The notes below the pieces were generated by a model. That model worked only from the letters and a program-made list of their open reading frames with translations, was not told the origin of the DNA and ran no database searches. DNA of 64,000 bases from Rheinheimera faecalis (GTDB taxonomy: Bacteria > Pseudomonadota > Gammaproteobacteria > Enterobacterales > Alteromonadaceae). Shown here one piece after another: positions 30,646-39,933 of this stretch (positions are counted from its first letter, which is position 1; every line of letters starts with the position of its first letter). The translations under genes and the position numbers were made by a program. The stretch is taken from contig NZ_JAJOYT010000001.1 in assembly GCF_021290965.1 (NCBI RefSeq), positions 558,001 through 622,000 on the forward strand, given 5' to 3'.

Positions 30646-33309
30646 TTAAAATACTTTAGGAGGAGGAGGCGCTAATACTTCACGGTTTCCGTTGTGGCCT
30701 GCACCACTGACGATACCGCTCATTTCCATTTGTTCAACTAAACGGGCGGCGCGATTATAGCCAATACGGAAGCGTCTTTGTACACCTGAAACCGAAGCTT
30801 TGCGGCTTTCGGTAACAAAAGCCACAGCCTGATCAAACAATGGGTCCGACTCGGCATCATCGCCTTCCATACTTTCACCCGGTAACAAGCTATCTTCTGA
30901 TGGCTCACCGTTTAAGATTTCAGAAATGTAATTCGGTTTGCCGCGACGTTTCCAGTCCGATACCACAGCATGTACTTCATGGTCATCCACAAAAGCACCA
31001 TGCACGCGGGTTGGAACACCTGAGCCTGGTGGCAGATACAACATATCGCCCTGGCCTAATAAGCTTTCAGCGCCCTGCTGATCCAAAATGGTTCTGGAGT
31101 CAATTTTCGACGACACCTGAAACGCCATACGGGTTGGGATATTGGCTTTTATCAAACCTGTAATGACATCCACTGACGGACGCTGAGTAGCTAAAATCAG
31201 GTGGATACCTGCAGCACGGGCTTTTTGCGCTATACGGGCAATCAGCTCTTCTACCTTTTTACCGACAATCATCATCATGTCAGCGAATTCGTCGATAACG
31301 ACAACGATAGAAGGCAACTTCTCAAGCTCTGGTGGCATCGTCATCATATTGTCGCTTGGCTTCCAGATCGGGTCACGAATGGGCGTACCTGCTGCTATAG
31401 CATCCTGAATTTTCTGGTTGTAGCCTTTTAAGTTCCGCACACCAAGAGCCGACATCAGCTTGTAACGGCGTTCCATTTCACCGACACACCAGCGCAGGCC
31501 ATTGGCCGCTTCTTTCATATCTGTGACTACTTCGGTTAACAAATGCGGAATGCCTTCATAGACAGACAATTCCAGCATCTTGGGGTCGATCATTAAAAAG
31601 CGCACATCTTCAGGCGTGGATTTATACAATAAACTACAAATCATCACGTTAACGCCGACCGACTTACCAGAACCCGTGGTACCGGCTACCAGCAAGTGTG
31701 GCATACGGCCTAAATCGGCGACTACGGATTTACCGGCAATGTCTTTACCCAACACCATAGTTAAAGGTGATTTAGACTGAATAAAGACTTCGTCGCCTAT
31801 CACTTCTGATAAACGCACTATTTCGCGGAACTGGTTCGGAAGCTCCAGGCCTATATAGGATTTGCCAGGGATCACTTCCACGACCCGCACACTGATAGCC
31901 GATAAAGAACGGGCTAAGTCTTTGGATAAACCGGTGATCTTACTGACCTTAACACCAGGTGCTAAATCCAGCTCAAAACGTGTCACCACAGGACCTGGCA
32001 ATACAGCCACCACTTTGGCATCCACACCAAAATCCAATAGCTTAGTTTCAACTAAACGTGACACCCGCTCTAAATCGGCTGGATCTATAGGGTTAGTGGC
32101 TTTGTCTGGTCTGTCTAATAAAGCTAAAGAAGGTAAATCATCAGGGCTGAACGACGACGAGGCAACAGGGGTATCGTCTTCTTCCTCTTCTTCAATCACC
32201 ACAGGAGCGACCACTGTCTGACGTTCTACTTCGGCAAAACTTTGTTCCAGATGCTGCAACTGCTCAGGATAATAAGCATCATCTACAGCGGAGAAACTTA
32301 AATCGTCATCAGCCAGGGTATCGACACTGACAAAAGCCACAGCTTCAGTTTTCTCATCCAAAGGCGCAAAAGGCAAAGGCTCTATCCGCTCATTACCGGG
32401 GAAATATGCACGGCTTGGCTGGCTTTGCACTTCCTCAATGTCAGGTAAAGGGATTTGTTCTTCTTCAGGCGCAATAAACGCAGATTGCACTGCTTCATTA
32501 CGAACCGGGCTTAAACGAATTACTTCTGGTGCTACAGCGGGCTCAGTAAAAGAAATATCAGCCATTTTAGGCGTCGTAGTGGCGTCCATCTCTGGTTCGC
32601 GACGCTGCTGTGGTACTGTAGATTCGGTCTGGAAAGATAAAGGGGATGCAGCTTTGGCAGCAGAGCGCTGTGCCAGATAATGGCCTAAACGGGTTGGAGC
32701 CTGATACAAAGCGATCAGCGCACGCATAGTTAAAGCACCGAGTTCATCCGCTACTGTGACCCAGGAAATACCTGTCGCCAGAGTTAAGCCTGTAGATAAA
32801 CCACAAAGCAGCAATAAAATAGTACCGATAAAATTAAAGTTCGGCATTAGCATAGAGGAAACTACGTCGCCCACTACACCGCCGGAAGAAAAATAGAAAA
32901 TATCGTTGAAGTTAATGCTGCTGATGGCACTGGCGCAAAGAATAGTTAACACCAAACCTATCAGGCGTAACCCCAAAATAAGGTAATCCATTTCCATTAA
33001 TGCTTTAGCACGACGGGTTAATAAATAACCGGCAAAAGCCACCAGAGGCGGCACTAAATAAGCAATCCAGCCAAAAGTAAATAACAGAATATCGGCAATC
33101 CAGGCGCCTTTTGGCCCTGCATAGTTATGAACAGCGGTTTGATAACCTGCCTGAGACCAACTTGGGTCAGCCGGGTCGAATGACATTAAAGCCAATAACA
33201 TAAAGGCAGCAAAACCAAAGCTGAGGATCAACCCCACTTCAGATAAACGCTGCATTCCGTTTAAAGAAAACAATAATTTGGCTCGTAACCTTCTGGCTTC
33301 ACTCAACAC
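30646..33309 (-). CDS. ftsK: DNA translocase FtsK
   Basis: Couples chromosome dimer resolution to division. The 887-residue protein has four N-terminal membrane segments (within residues 20-190), an acidic Glu/Pro-rich linker (about 215-400), the RecA-like motor with Walker [11 protein letters not shown] near residue 541 and Walker [13 protein letters not shown], and the winged-helix gamma domain at the C-terminus ([20 protein letters not shown]) that reads KOPS. The linker is much shorter than in E. coli (total 1329). The start is a GTG with GGGAT seven bases upstream. Confidence 0.96.
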   Translation of the reverse strand: MLSEARRLRAKLLFSLNGMQRLSEVGLILSFGFAAFMLLALMSFDPADPSWSQAGYQTAVHNYAGPKGAWIADILLFTFGWIAYLVPPLVAFAGYLLTRRAKALMEMDYLILGLRLIGLVLTILCASAISSINFNDIFYFSSGGVVGDVVSSMLMPNFNFIGTILLLLCGLSTGLTLATGISWVTVADELGALTMRALIALYQAPTRLGHYLAQRSAAKAASPLSFQTESTVPQQRREPEMDATTTPKMADISFTEPAVAPEVIRLSPVRNEAVQSAFIAPEEEQIPLPDIEEVQSQPSRAYFPGNERIEPLPFAPLDEKTEAVAFVSVDTLADDDLSFSAVDDAYYPEQLQHLEQSFAEVERQTVVAPVVIEEEEEDDTPVASSSFSPDDLPSLALLDRPDKATNPIDPADLERVSRLVETKLLDFGVDAKVVAVLPGPVVTRFELDLAPGVKVSKITGLSKDLARSLSAISVRVVEVIPGKSYIGLELPNQFREIVRLSEVIGDEVFIQSKSPLTMVLGKDIAGKSVVADLGRMPHLLVAGTTGSGKSVGVNVMICSLLYKSTPEDVRFLMIDPKMLELSVYEGIPHLLTEVVTDMKEAANGLRWCVGEMERRYKLMSALGVRNLKGYNQKIQDAIAAGTPIRDPIWKPSDNMMTMPPELEKLPSIVVVIDEFADMMMIVGKKVEELIARIAQKARAAGIHLILATQRPSVDVITGLIKANIPTRMAFQVSSKIDSRTILDQQGAESLLGQGDMLYLPPGSGVPTRVHGAFVDDHEVHAVVSDWKRRGKPNYISEILNGEPSEDSLLPGESMEGDDAESDPLFDQAVAFVTESRKASVSGVQRRFRIGYNRAARLVEQMEMSGIVSGAGHNGNREVLAPPPPKVF

Positions 33310-33380
33310 TACAAGATCCCATTTATTCTAAGAATTCTACCTACTTAAGATACCAGAGAGACAACTCTGATGCACCCCTT

Positions 33381-33416
33381 TATAGCCGTATAACCTGAAG
33401 CTACAACCTTATTGAG
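33381..33416 (+). repeat. Possible degenerate ERIC end
   Basis: TATAGCCGTATAACCTGAAG and the next 16 bases resemble the left end of the complete ERIC element at 25246 at roughly two thirds of positions. No matching right end is seen, so this would be a decayed or partial copy. It lies in the 210 bp between ftsK and lrp. Confidence 0.3.
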
Positions 33417-33519
33417 CATAACTTCAGCGACAAAAGTCTATATAAACTTTAACGCCTGAACACTGGCTGTACAAAACCCCTTCGTCCTTGATGCCATAGC
33501 CCTATTGAAGACGCCTGCA

Positions 33520-34005
33520 TCAATTGACCGCAACAAAAGTGGTTTGTTTCACTTCTTCCATGACTACATAAGTACGGCTCTCGCGTACGCTGGGTAAACG
33601 TAATAAGGTTTCACCTAACAGCTCGCGATATGCCGCCATATTGGCCACCCGGGTTTTTAATAAAAAGTCGAAACTGCCGGATACTAAATGACATTCCTGT
33701 ATTTCATGCAGCTTCTGTACTGCTTTACTGAATTCGTCAAAATCTTCTGGCGAGGTTTTACTTAAAGTAATTTCAACAAAAACCAGTAACGCGGAACCTA
33801 CCTTATTCGGGTCGACCTGAGCTGTGTAGCCCAATATATAGCCCTCAGCCTCCAATTTACGCACCCGCTCCAGGCAAGGTGTCGCGCTGAGCCCTACCCT
33901 TTTGGCCAATTCAACATTGGCAATACGACCGTCGTTCTGTAATTCAGTCAAAATTTTGCGGTCTATCCGGTCTAGTTTTTTAACACTTTTACTGGTTTCG
34001 TACAT
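33520..34005 (-). CDS. lrp: Leucine-responsive regulator Lrp
   Basis: Feast/famine global regulator. The 161-residue protein has the N-terminal HTH (LDRIDRKILTELQNDGRIAN, then VGLSATPCLERVRKLEAEGY) and the C-terminal RAM domain (LLVFVEITL, IQECHLVSGSFDFLLKTR, LRLPSVRESRTYVVMEEVK), nearly identical in blocks to E. coli Lrp. A GTG at 34023 would add six residues; neither start has a good ribosome binding site, and the ATG fits the family length better. Divergent from ald, which Lrp-type proteins commonly control. Confidence 0.92.
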   Translation of the reverse strand: MYETSKSVKKLDRIDRKILTELQNDGRIANVELAKRVGLSATPCLERVRKLEAEGYILGYTAQVDPNKVGSALLVFVEITLSKTSPEDFDEFSKAVQKLHEIQECHLVSGSFDFLLKTRVANMAAYRELLGETLLRLPSVRESRTYVVMEEVKQTTFVAVN

Positions 34006-34074
34006 AGCAGATAAAAATTTCACTTTTGGACTTATAGCAGGATTTATAACTGCGATTCACTAAAAAAACAACAG

Positions 34075-34108
34075 GTAAAACTACAAATCAGTAACTATAC
34101 TAGGCGAA
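34075..34108 (+). promoter_or_regulatory. Probable ald promoter
   Basis: The -10 box TATACT (34096-34101) is good, but the hexamer 17 bases upstream (AGGTAA) is a poor -35. That is what an activator-dependent promoter looks like, and the divergent Lrp gene is the natural candidate regulator. No exact Lrp site could be defined by eye. Confidence 0.4.
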
Positions 34109-34140
34109 AATTTTACTCAACCCTACACAGGCGGAATATC

Positions 34141-35262
34141 ATGATTATTGGCGTACCTAAAGAGATTAAAAACCACGAATACCGCGTCGGTATGACCCCT
34201 GCCAGCGTGCGTGAGCTGACTGCTCTTGGCCACACTGTTTTTGTTGAACACAATGCAGGTAGCGGCATTGGTTTTGGTGACGACGCCTATCAGGCTGCTG
34301 GTGCAACGGTATTAACTACTGCTGCTGAAGTCTTCGCTAAAGCAGAAATGATTGTCAAAGTAAAAGAGCCTCAGGCTGTTGAGCGCGCTATGCTGCGTGA
34401 AGGCCAAATCCTGTTCACTTACTTGCACTTAGCACCGGATTTGCCACAAACTGAAGACCTGATCAAATCAAAAGCCATTTGTATCGCGTACGAAACAGTC
34501 ACAGACAACCGTGGTGGCTTGCCTTTATTAGCTCCTATGTCTGAAGTTGCTGGTCGTATGTCTATCCAGGCTGGTGCCCGTGCTTTAGAGAAATCATGTG
34601 CCGGTCGCGGTATGTTATTAGGTGGCGTACCTGGTGTTGAACCTGCCAAAGTTGTGATTATCGGTGGTGGTATGGTTGGTACCAACGCAGCTCAGATGGC
34701 TGTAGGTATGGGTGCTGACGTGGTCGTACTGGATCGCAGCGTAGACGTATTACGTCGTATTGATGCTCAGTTCAACGGCGCAGTGAAAACTGTGTACTCC
34801 ACTGTTGATGCGCTGGAAAAACATGTGTTATCTGCTGACTTAGTTATTGGTGGCGTGTTAATCCCAGGTGCTGCGGCTCCTAAGCTGGTGACTGCCGATC
34901 ATATCAAACGTATGAAACCAGGTTCAGCCATTGTTGACGTGGCTATCGACCAGGGCGGTTGTGTAGAGACGTCTAAAGCCACTACGCACGCTGATCCTAC
35001 CTACATTGTGGACGACGTAGTGCATTATTGTGTGGCCAACATGCCAGGCGCTGTGCCACTGACTTCTACTTTTGCTCTGAACAACGCCACTCTACCGTTT
35101 ATTATCCGTTTAGCCAACAAAGGCTACAAACAGGCACTGCTGGACGATGCACACCTGTTAAACGGCTTAAACGTGATCAATGGTCATGTCGTGAACAAAC
35201 ACGTAGCTGACGCGTTAAACCTGCCATTTGTTGAACCTAAACAAGTGTTAGCTGCGGTCTAA
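34141..35262 (+). CDS. ald: Alanine dehydrogenase
   Basis: NAD-dependent reversible deamination of L-alanine to pyruvate and ammonia. The 373-residue protein starts MIIGVPKEIKNHEYRVGMTP, the family signature, with the substrate Arg and Lys in the N-terminal domain; VIIGGGMVGTNAAQMA (about residues 170-185) is the NAD-binding loop, and VDVAIDQGGC (262-271) follows. Monocistronic and divergent from lrp, with a strong terminator after it. Confidence 0.96.
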   Translation: MIIGVPKEIKNHEYRVGMTPASVRELTALGHTVFVEHNAGSGIGFGDDAYQAAGATVLTTAAEVFAKAEMIVKVKEPQAVERAMLREGQILFTYLHLAPDLPQTEDLIKSKAICIAYETVTDNRGGLPLLAPMSEVAGRMSIQAGARALEKSCAGRGMLLGGVPGVEPAKVVIIGGGMVGTNAAQMAVGMGADVVVLDRSVDVLRRIDAQFNGAVKTVYSTVDALEKHVLSADLVIGGVLIPGAAAPKLVTADHIKRMKPGSAIVDVAIDQGGCVETSKATTHADPTYIVDDVVHYCVANMPGAVPLTSTFALNNATLPFIIRLANKGYKQALLDDAHLLNGLNVINGHVVNKHVADALNLPFVEPKQVLAAV

Positions 35263-35283
35263 TTTATACAGTACCCCTTGATC

Positions 35284-35313
35284 AGGGCGGCCTTAGGGTC
35301 GCCCTTTTTTTTT
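35284..35313 (+). terminator. ald terminator
   Basis: Stem AGGGCGGCC / GGGTCGCCCT with one G-T pair and loop TTA, then nine T. Confidence 0.9.
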
Positions 35314-35359
35314 ACTGCCATTTCCGTTAGTCTTTGTGCTTCATTCTCCAGGGTTTCTT

Positions 35360-35791
35360 ATGATGAACTATCTGTTATCTGCGCTTTTTGCTTTAAGTTT
35401 TTCTGTGGCTGCTGTTGAGGACATCCAATTTGAAAAAGAATGGATCAAAGTAGGTCCTGTTGAATTTCAGACCGAACTGGCTCTGACACCAGAGCAACGT
35501 GCCCGTGGTCTGATGTATCGCGACAGCGCAGAAAACGGCATGTTGTTTCTGTACGACGAAGCTCGTGTGCTGTCGTTCTGGATGCGCAATACCAAAGTGC
35601 CGCTGGATATCGCTTATATCAAAGCCGACTGGACTATAGAGCCAATACAGTTTTTGTATCCTTACGATGAGAAAGGAAAAGCTTCAAAAGGACCTGTGAT
35701 AGGCGCTTTGGAAATGCCTCAAGGCTGGTTTAAAGCTCAGGGGTTAGCAGCAGGTACTAAGATAGTACGCTGTGGTAAGAAGTGTGATTAA
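35360..35791 (+). CDS. DUF192 family exported protein
   Basis: A 143-residue exported protein. A signal peptide covers about residues 1-18 (MMNYLLSALFALSFSVAA). The DUF192 domain fills the rest, with LALTPEQRARGLMYRD, MLFLYDEARVLSFWMRNTKV and PLDIAYI. The family has no established function. The start chosen has AGGG about six bases upstream of tandem ATG codons; a GTG at 35336 gives a longer frame without support. The stop overlaps that of the convergent ccdB by four bases. Two cysteines at the C-terminus (RCGKKC) could form a disulfide. Confidence 0.85.
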   Translation: MMNYLLSALFALSFSVAAVEDIQFEKEWIKVGPVEFQTELALTPEQRARGLMYRDSAENGMLFLYDEARVLSFWMRNTKVPLDIAYIKADWTIEPIQFLYPYDEKGKASKGPVIGALEMPQGWFKAQGLAAGTKIVRCGKKCD

Positions 35792-36105
35792 ACACCCGTA
35801 ATAGCAAGATCCAAAGCTGCGATAATCTGTTCTCTGAAATGCGCCAGAGAACCAACTGGCTTCCTCAGTTGCTTTTCTGGCACCGAAGCAATTTGTGGCG
35901 TGAGTAACAATAACTCTTCACCATCGAAACTAAACATTGGTGTAAGCCGCTTCATTGCCTCGCCACCAAAAGCTGAACTTCTGCCTAAAGGAATAACGAT
36001 ACGAGTCGCAAGATCAGTAAGCACTACACTTTGAATATCAACCAGATAGGGATAATGTGCTTTGCTATGACTACTGGGATTAACATAAACATCAAATTGA
36101 ACCAT
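35788..36105 (-). CDS. ccdB: CcdB-family toxin, chromosomal
   Basis: A 105-residue homologue of the CcdB gyrase poison. Family blocks are visible: FDVYVNPSSHSKAHYPYLVD at the start, IVIPLG and LLTPQIASVPEKQL. In F-plasmid CcdB the last residues FWGI contact GyrA; here the end reads AITGV, so the key Trp is a Thr. Chromosomal CcdB homologues vary at this site, so toxicity cannot be judged from sequence. It is coupled to ccdA by TGATG overlap. The ATG is preferred to a TTG just before it. Confidence 0.85.
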   Translation of the reverse strand: MVQFDVYVNPSSHSKAHYPYLVDIQSVVLTDLATRIVIPLGRSSAFGGEAMKRLTPMFSFDGEELLLLTPQIASVPEKQLRKPVGSLAHFREQIIAALDLAITGV

Positions 36106-36350
36106 CAAAAGCTCCTGAATTCATCACCAAAACAACCATGTTGTTCAACAAATTCGTTGTAGCTTTTAATGGCTGCACTATTCTCTTCAACCCACTGAGC
36201 CGCTTCGTATTTCGCCAACTCTTCTTTCAGTGCTCGCTCTAAGGTGGCTGAGAGATTGATATTCAATGCCCGAGTTTTAAGCAACAGATCACTGTTCACC
36301 GAAAGATTCGCTGCTTTTTTGGGCGCTGTTACATCATAAAGATCGGCCAT
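36105..36350 (-). CDS. ccdA: CcdA-family antitoxin
   Basis: An 81-residue antitoxin. The N-terminal part (KKAANLSVNSDLLLKTRALN) is a ribbon-helix-helix DNA-binding unit typical of CcdA; the C-terminal part (AAQWVEENSAAIKSYNEFVE, then HGCFGDEFRSF) is the toxin-wrapping segment. The ATG has a near-perfect GGAGG five bases upstream; the longer frame to 36413 is not needed. It should repress its own operon through the palindrome 41 bases upstream. The pair sits between a DUF192 gene and an acyltransferase gene, an insertion in an otherwise core region. Confidence 0.88.
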   Translation of the reverse strand: MADLYDVTAPKKAANLSVNSDLLLKTRALNINLSATLERALKEELAKYEAAQWVEENSAAIKSYNEFVEQHGCFGDEFRSF

Positions 36351-36390
36351 AAAAGCCTCCAGACTATTAGCTATGCCGTAAAATAGCATA

Positions 36391-36408
36391 TGCGCATTAA
36401 CATGCGCA
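36391..36408. promoter_or_regulatory. Candidate CcdA operator
   Basis: Perfect inverted repeat TGCGCAT-TAAC-ATGCGCA upstream of ccdA, with a further GCATATGC palindrome beside it (36386-36393). Position and symmetry suit a ribbon-helix-helix antitoxin. Confidence 0.5.
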
Positions 36409-36561
36409 GGCAAGTTTATTTAATAGGTACCCCTTTCGCTGAGTTTACCCATCACTTAACGAAACGCCCATCTTCTGGTCTCTGTCGATTCCTACTTTTA
36501 TCACGAGGCAGCAAATCTACATAAGGCAGATCTATAGCAGGAAAAAATCTGCTTTAGAGGA

Positions 36562-37725
36562 TTAAGCCCTCTGTTGATGAGTAAAGGAAGAACTTCGGGT
36601 AGTGGACGGATAAAACCGCTCCCGCAATTTCATAAAGGGGGTTTCTACAAAAAAGTACAGTGCCCAGCCACAAAAAATACTGACAGCCATAATAATTGTC
36701 ACCCCCAAACCACCATTAATATCAATGCCATATTCTGTCAGTGGCGCTTTCAGTACTTGAAATAAAGGTTTGTGGATCAAATAAATAGCATAGGACCAAA
36801 GTGCAATGTGTGTGGCGCCGGGAATTCGTATGCGATTCAGCCAACAATCAGGGCTCAGAGCTGCGAGTACAAGAACAGCAAAGCTGATTGCCAGAAATGA
36901 ATAACCAAAGGTCACCACCTGGAATGTGCGGCCGAAGCCTCTGATGTACTCATAGTTCTGAAATACATAAAACATCAATCCCACACTGGCTAGTCCGGCG
37001 AGCAATAGCAGATTACCTCTGCGTAATAGTGCTGCATAAACAGCGGGATGAAAGTTTTTCAATAAAGCAATGGCCACACCAGGCAGTAATTCATCAAAGC
37101 GGGTAAAGCTCGAGTAATAAATATGTTCCATAAAGGATCGAGCGGATACGTTCTGTTCGCCATGTGTATACCAATTCAATCCACGCAGAAACATAGCCAG
37201 CAACATAGCGCTAACAAGAGCTGTCCAGGCGAGGCCAATAGAACGTCGACTAGAAGCGATCAGTAACGCAATAACGGGAAAGATTAAATAAAACTGTTCT
37301 TCAATACACAGCGACCAGGAGTGAGTGAAAGTTTCTCCCGGACCTAATCCCAGATTTTGGGTGAAAGTTAAGAATGACCAGAGCGGTGCGGTCGCAGTGC
37401 CGCCGAGCGCCACAGGAAAAATGAAATAAAGCGCGAGTACAAAATAATAATTCGGCAGAGTGCGCAGAAAACGGCGAATGTAAAACAGCTTGAGTGAAAA
37501 ATCCTGCCCTTTGGAAAACGCCGACAGGATCTGGTTACCAATCAAATAGCCACTCAATACAAAAAACAGATCAACCCCTGTCCAGCCCACTGAACTGATA
37601 AAGCCAAACAGATTGTCCGGGCTGACAACCACCTTGTAGTGATAAATCAACACTATGATAATAGCGATGGCACGCAACGTGTCCAAGCCATCTAGGCGAG
37701 TTTTATCAGAAACAGAACTATCCAT
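36562..37725 (-). CDS. Acyltransferase 3 family membrane protein (OafA/YrhL-like)
   Basis: A 387-residue polytopic membrane protein with about ten hydrophobic segments. It starts with RLDGLDTLRAIAIIIVLIYHY, the acyltransferase-3 signature with its essential His, followed by VDLFFVLSGYLIG and the SWSLCIEEQFYLIFPV loop. Such enzymes O-acetylate surface or exported sugars. No glycan gene cluster is near, so the substrate is open. The frame can start at 37797, overlapping the next gene by 26 bases; the internal ATG with AGGA 11 bases upstream is chosen, with moderate certainty. Confidence 0.88.
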   Translation of the reverse strand: MDSSVSDKTRLDGLDTLRAIAIIIVLIYHYKVVVSPDNLFGFISSVGWTGVDLFFVLSGYLIGNQILSAFSKGQDFSLKLFYIRRFLRTLPNYYFVLALYFIFPVALGGTATAPLWSFLTFTQNLGLGPGETFTHSWSLCIEEQFYLIFPVIALLIASSRRSIGLAWTALVSAMLLAMFLRGLNWYTHGEQNVSARSFMEHIYYSSFTRFDELLPGVAIALLKNFHPAVYAALLRRGNLLLLAGLASVGLMFYVFQNYEYIRGFGRTFQVVTFGYSFLAISFAVLVLAALSPDCWLNRIRIPGATHIALWSYAIYLIHKPLFQVLKAPLTEYGIDINGGLGVTIIMAVSIFCGWALYFFVETPFMKLRERFYPSTTRSSSFTHQQRA

Positions 37726-37771
37726 GTTACTGCTTATCCTTTCAGTGGATGATCTGTGAAAAGGCGAATAC

Positions 37772-38032
37772 TCAGAGATTAAAAGGTTCCTGATCATCCC
37801 GCAGCAACAGGATTTCGCTAAAGCCCATTTTTACAAAAGCGTTTTTGCGATAGTCCTTTAATGCGCCTGTGCCTTTAGCGGTCATCGCCACTTGCTGCTC
37901 CATCTTGCGAAATGCCGTTAAGTCTATGCCTTCGGCTGCGGCTACAGCTTCGAAGCTATCGGCGTATTTGTCGTAGCTGAATGGGATCTTTTTCCACTCA
38001 CCTTTGTATTTATAACTGATGTGCCGTGCCAT
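37772..38032 (-). CDS. DUF2960-like small protein
   Basis: An 86-residue soluble protein, beginning MARHISYKYKGEWKKIPFSY. From memory this N-terminus and AVAAAEGIDLTAFRKMEQQV resemble the DUF2960 family of Vibrio and Shewanella; no function is known. Its start lies inside the upstream acyltransferase gene (23-base overlap), implying translational coupling. Confidence 0.65.
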   Translation of the reverse strand: MARHISYKYKGEWKKIPFSYDKYADSFEAVAAAEGIDLTAFRKMEQQVAMTAKGTGALKDYRKNAFVKMGFSEILLLRDDQEPFNL

Positions 38033-39188
38033 CTTCCAGCTCCTTATGTTGTGTAGCCAGCTGTTCTTGCTGGGCTAAAGTCTGCTGTTGTTTCAGCGCC
38101 GGTGCTGCATACATTTGTTGCACATAAGGGCGTAGCTCTTCAGGCAAAGATGCCATTTTGGTTTGATACCACAGGCTTTCTTCACCCGGGTCTAGCTCAA
38201 CATCCATGTCTGCCGCTAAATAATTCACCGGATACAAACGGTAACCTGCCCAGATTTGACGGTCTATTTCAGCAGCTAAAGCCGCTGGTTCTTGGCAGCA
38301 GGCCTGAATGGCTTCGCCAAAATGCACATGCACCCGGCCTTTTTGGCCCACTATGCCCTGCACTATGCTTTGAATATCTTCCATTTCGGATTTTTTGTAT
38401 TCGCCTGTACTGGCCAGTTGGTGCAGCTCGTTGGCTTTGGCCTGGTCTAGTGGGTCAAATTCGTAAGATAAACACACAGGCACAATATTTAACGACTGCA
38501 TATAAGTCGCAAAATCTAAACCGCGTTTTTTACCTTCAATAAAAAACATTTTTAAGATAGCTTCGTCGGTTTGATCCAAACCGTCTTTAGCACGGCCTTC
38601 TTTTTGTGCTATCCAGATGGAATGGCCAGTTTCAAGTGAATCTTTGATATAAGCCGACAAATGACTCAAGGCTTTGAGCATTTCACGTGGTGCTTTGATA
38701 GAGCGCTTCACAATAAAGCTTTTATTCAGCTTCATCAGCTCAGTGGCGCATGGCATTTTCAGCAGGTTATCACCAATAGCGATACGTACTGTATCCATGC
38801 CCTTTTGATGCAAACACCAATTCAGCAGCGCCGGATCCATAGCAATATCTCTGTGGTTCGAGATAAATAAATAGGATTGTTTTGGATCCAAATGCTCAAG
38901 GCCACTGACGCTGACGCCAGCAGAGCTTTTCTGCAGGCTTTGTTGTAAAAAGTCGGCCACCATATGCTGCACATCAGAGACAGAGCGCAAACCTTTGGCT
39001 TTACGCGCCAATAACCAGCGCAATACAGGGGTAAACAGATAACGGATAGTTTTAGGCCAGCTGGCCAGACGGTAATTTAAAATGGCATGCAAAAAATCGG
39101 CGTCGTCCAATAAACGACAAATCGCTTCTGGTACTTCATGATCAAAATATGGGCGAATATCCTTGAAAGGATCCGTTTGATTTGGCAC
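38010..39188 (-). CDS. PlsC-like 1-acylglycerol-3-phosphate acyltransferase family protein
   Basis: A 392-residue protein of the glycerophosphate acyltransferase superfamily, larger than PlsC (about 245). The catalytic block is SNHRDIAMDPALLNW; the His and the second Asp are spaced HX5D, not the canonical HX4D, which seems typical of this subfamily. Block III is QKEGRAKDGLDQT and block IV VPVCLSYEFDP. No clear membrane span is seen. The start is a GTG; no ATG is available nearby. Coupled to the DUF2960-like gene downstream. Substrate specificity is unknown. Confidence 0.82.
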   Translation of the reverse strand: MPNQTDPFKDIRPYFDHEVPEAICRLLDDADFLHAILNYRLASWPKTIRYLFTPVLRWLLARKAKGLRSVSDVQHMVADFLQQSLQKSSAGVSVSGLEHLDPKQSYLFISNHRDIAMDPALLNWCLHQKGMDTVRIAIGDNLLKMPCATELMKLNKSFIVKRSIKAPREMLKALSHLSAYIKDSLETGHSIWIAQKEGRAKDGLDQTDEAILKMFFIEGKKRGLDFATYMQSLNIVPVCLSYEFDPLDQAKANELHQLASTGEYKKSEMEDIQSIVQGIVGQKGRVHVHFGEAIQACCQEPAALAAEIDRQIWAGYRLYPVNYLAADMDVELDPGEESLWYQTKMASLPEELRPYVQQMYAAPALKQQQTLAQQEQLATQHKELEDGTAHQL

Positions 39189-39305
39189 AGCTTTTAAACC
39201 CCAGGTTGAAAATGTGCCCTATTCTACCTGTTGCCAGACGGATCACCAGACTAATCTGGCCCGATCACTTGGCGGTTGTTGAATTATTGAGCGCTTTTAG
39301 CTAAA

Positions 39306-39824
39306 TCAGGCAGTCAAAGCGTAAAGAGGCGCAAATTGTACCGGCATCAGGCGGTTTTGCTGCACCCGTACTAACTGGCCAGCAGACAATTGCTTACCGT
39401 TTAACAGCTCCATAGGCTCCAACAGCAGGCAATCCACCATAGGGTCAGCTTTAGCCACCAGCAATACTTTAGCGCGGCTTAAACCTTCAAGTTTGGCGAT
39501 ACTCATTAAGTCGGTGCGGCTTTCGATACTGGAGAAATTAAACAAGTGACTTTTTTGCACTGGAGCTTTGACAAAACTCAAAGCGGCAACGGCTCGAGCT
39601 GCGACTGTCAGTAGCTCGCTGTCAGGCAACAAACCTTCCAATGCTTCGGCAAAATCCATCAACAACTGGGCTTGCTCCATACACAAGCTTTGCTGTTGTG
39701 GTTTAACATTAAGCTCTTTGGCACTGAAGGCTGTTTGAATATGGTGGCTGTTTGATAACTGCAACACCAAACGGTCTTGCTCATCGCAATACTGCCAGCA
39801 CCAGTCAGGGCATAAAGACAACAT
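39306..39824 (-). CDS. zapC: Cell division protein ZapC
   Basis: FtsZ-bundling protein at the Z ring. The 172-residue protein matches ZapC in layout: CPDWCWQYCDEQDRLVLQL at the start (compare DNWRWYYDEEHDRMMLDL in E. coli), FSAKEL, and LSAGQLVRVQQNRLMPVQ near the end. It lies directly downstream of pyrD, as in E. coli, which strengthens a call based on modest similarity. The ATG at 39824 has AAGGA six bases upstream; the TTG at 39845 is rejected. Confidence 0.85.
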   Translation of the reverse strand: MLSLCPDWCWQYCDEQDRLVLQLSNSHHIQTAFSAKELNVKPQQQSLCMEQAQLLMDFAEALEGLLPDSELLTVAARAVAALSFVKAPVQKSHLFNFSSIESRTDLMSIAKLEGLSRAKVLLVAKADPMVDCLLLEPMELLNGKQLSAGQLVRVQQNRLMPVQFAPLYALTA

Positions 39825-39933
39825 ACTCAATCCTTGTGAATTCAAGATGTTGCCTTTCTACACCTGTTTTTATACGCTGTTAAAGATTATTTTGGACTAA
39901 TAATCAGGGATCCAAAATTGATCGGCATATGGC

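Noticed and set aside
31201-32680. Antisense ORFs within ftsK, including a Ser/Thr-rich one
   Set aside because: They are the complement of the acidic linker codons, not separate genes.
36105-37725. ccdAB plus acyltransferase considered as a genomic island with attachment sites
   Set aside because: No integrase, transposase, tRNA or flanking repeat was found; only the gene content suggests acquisition.
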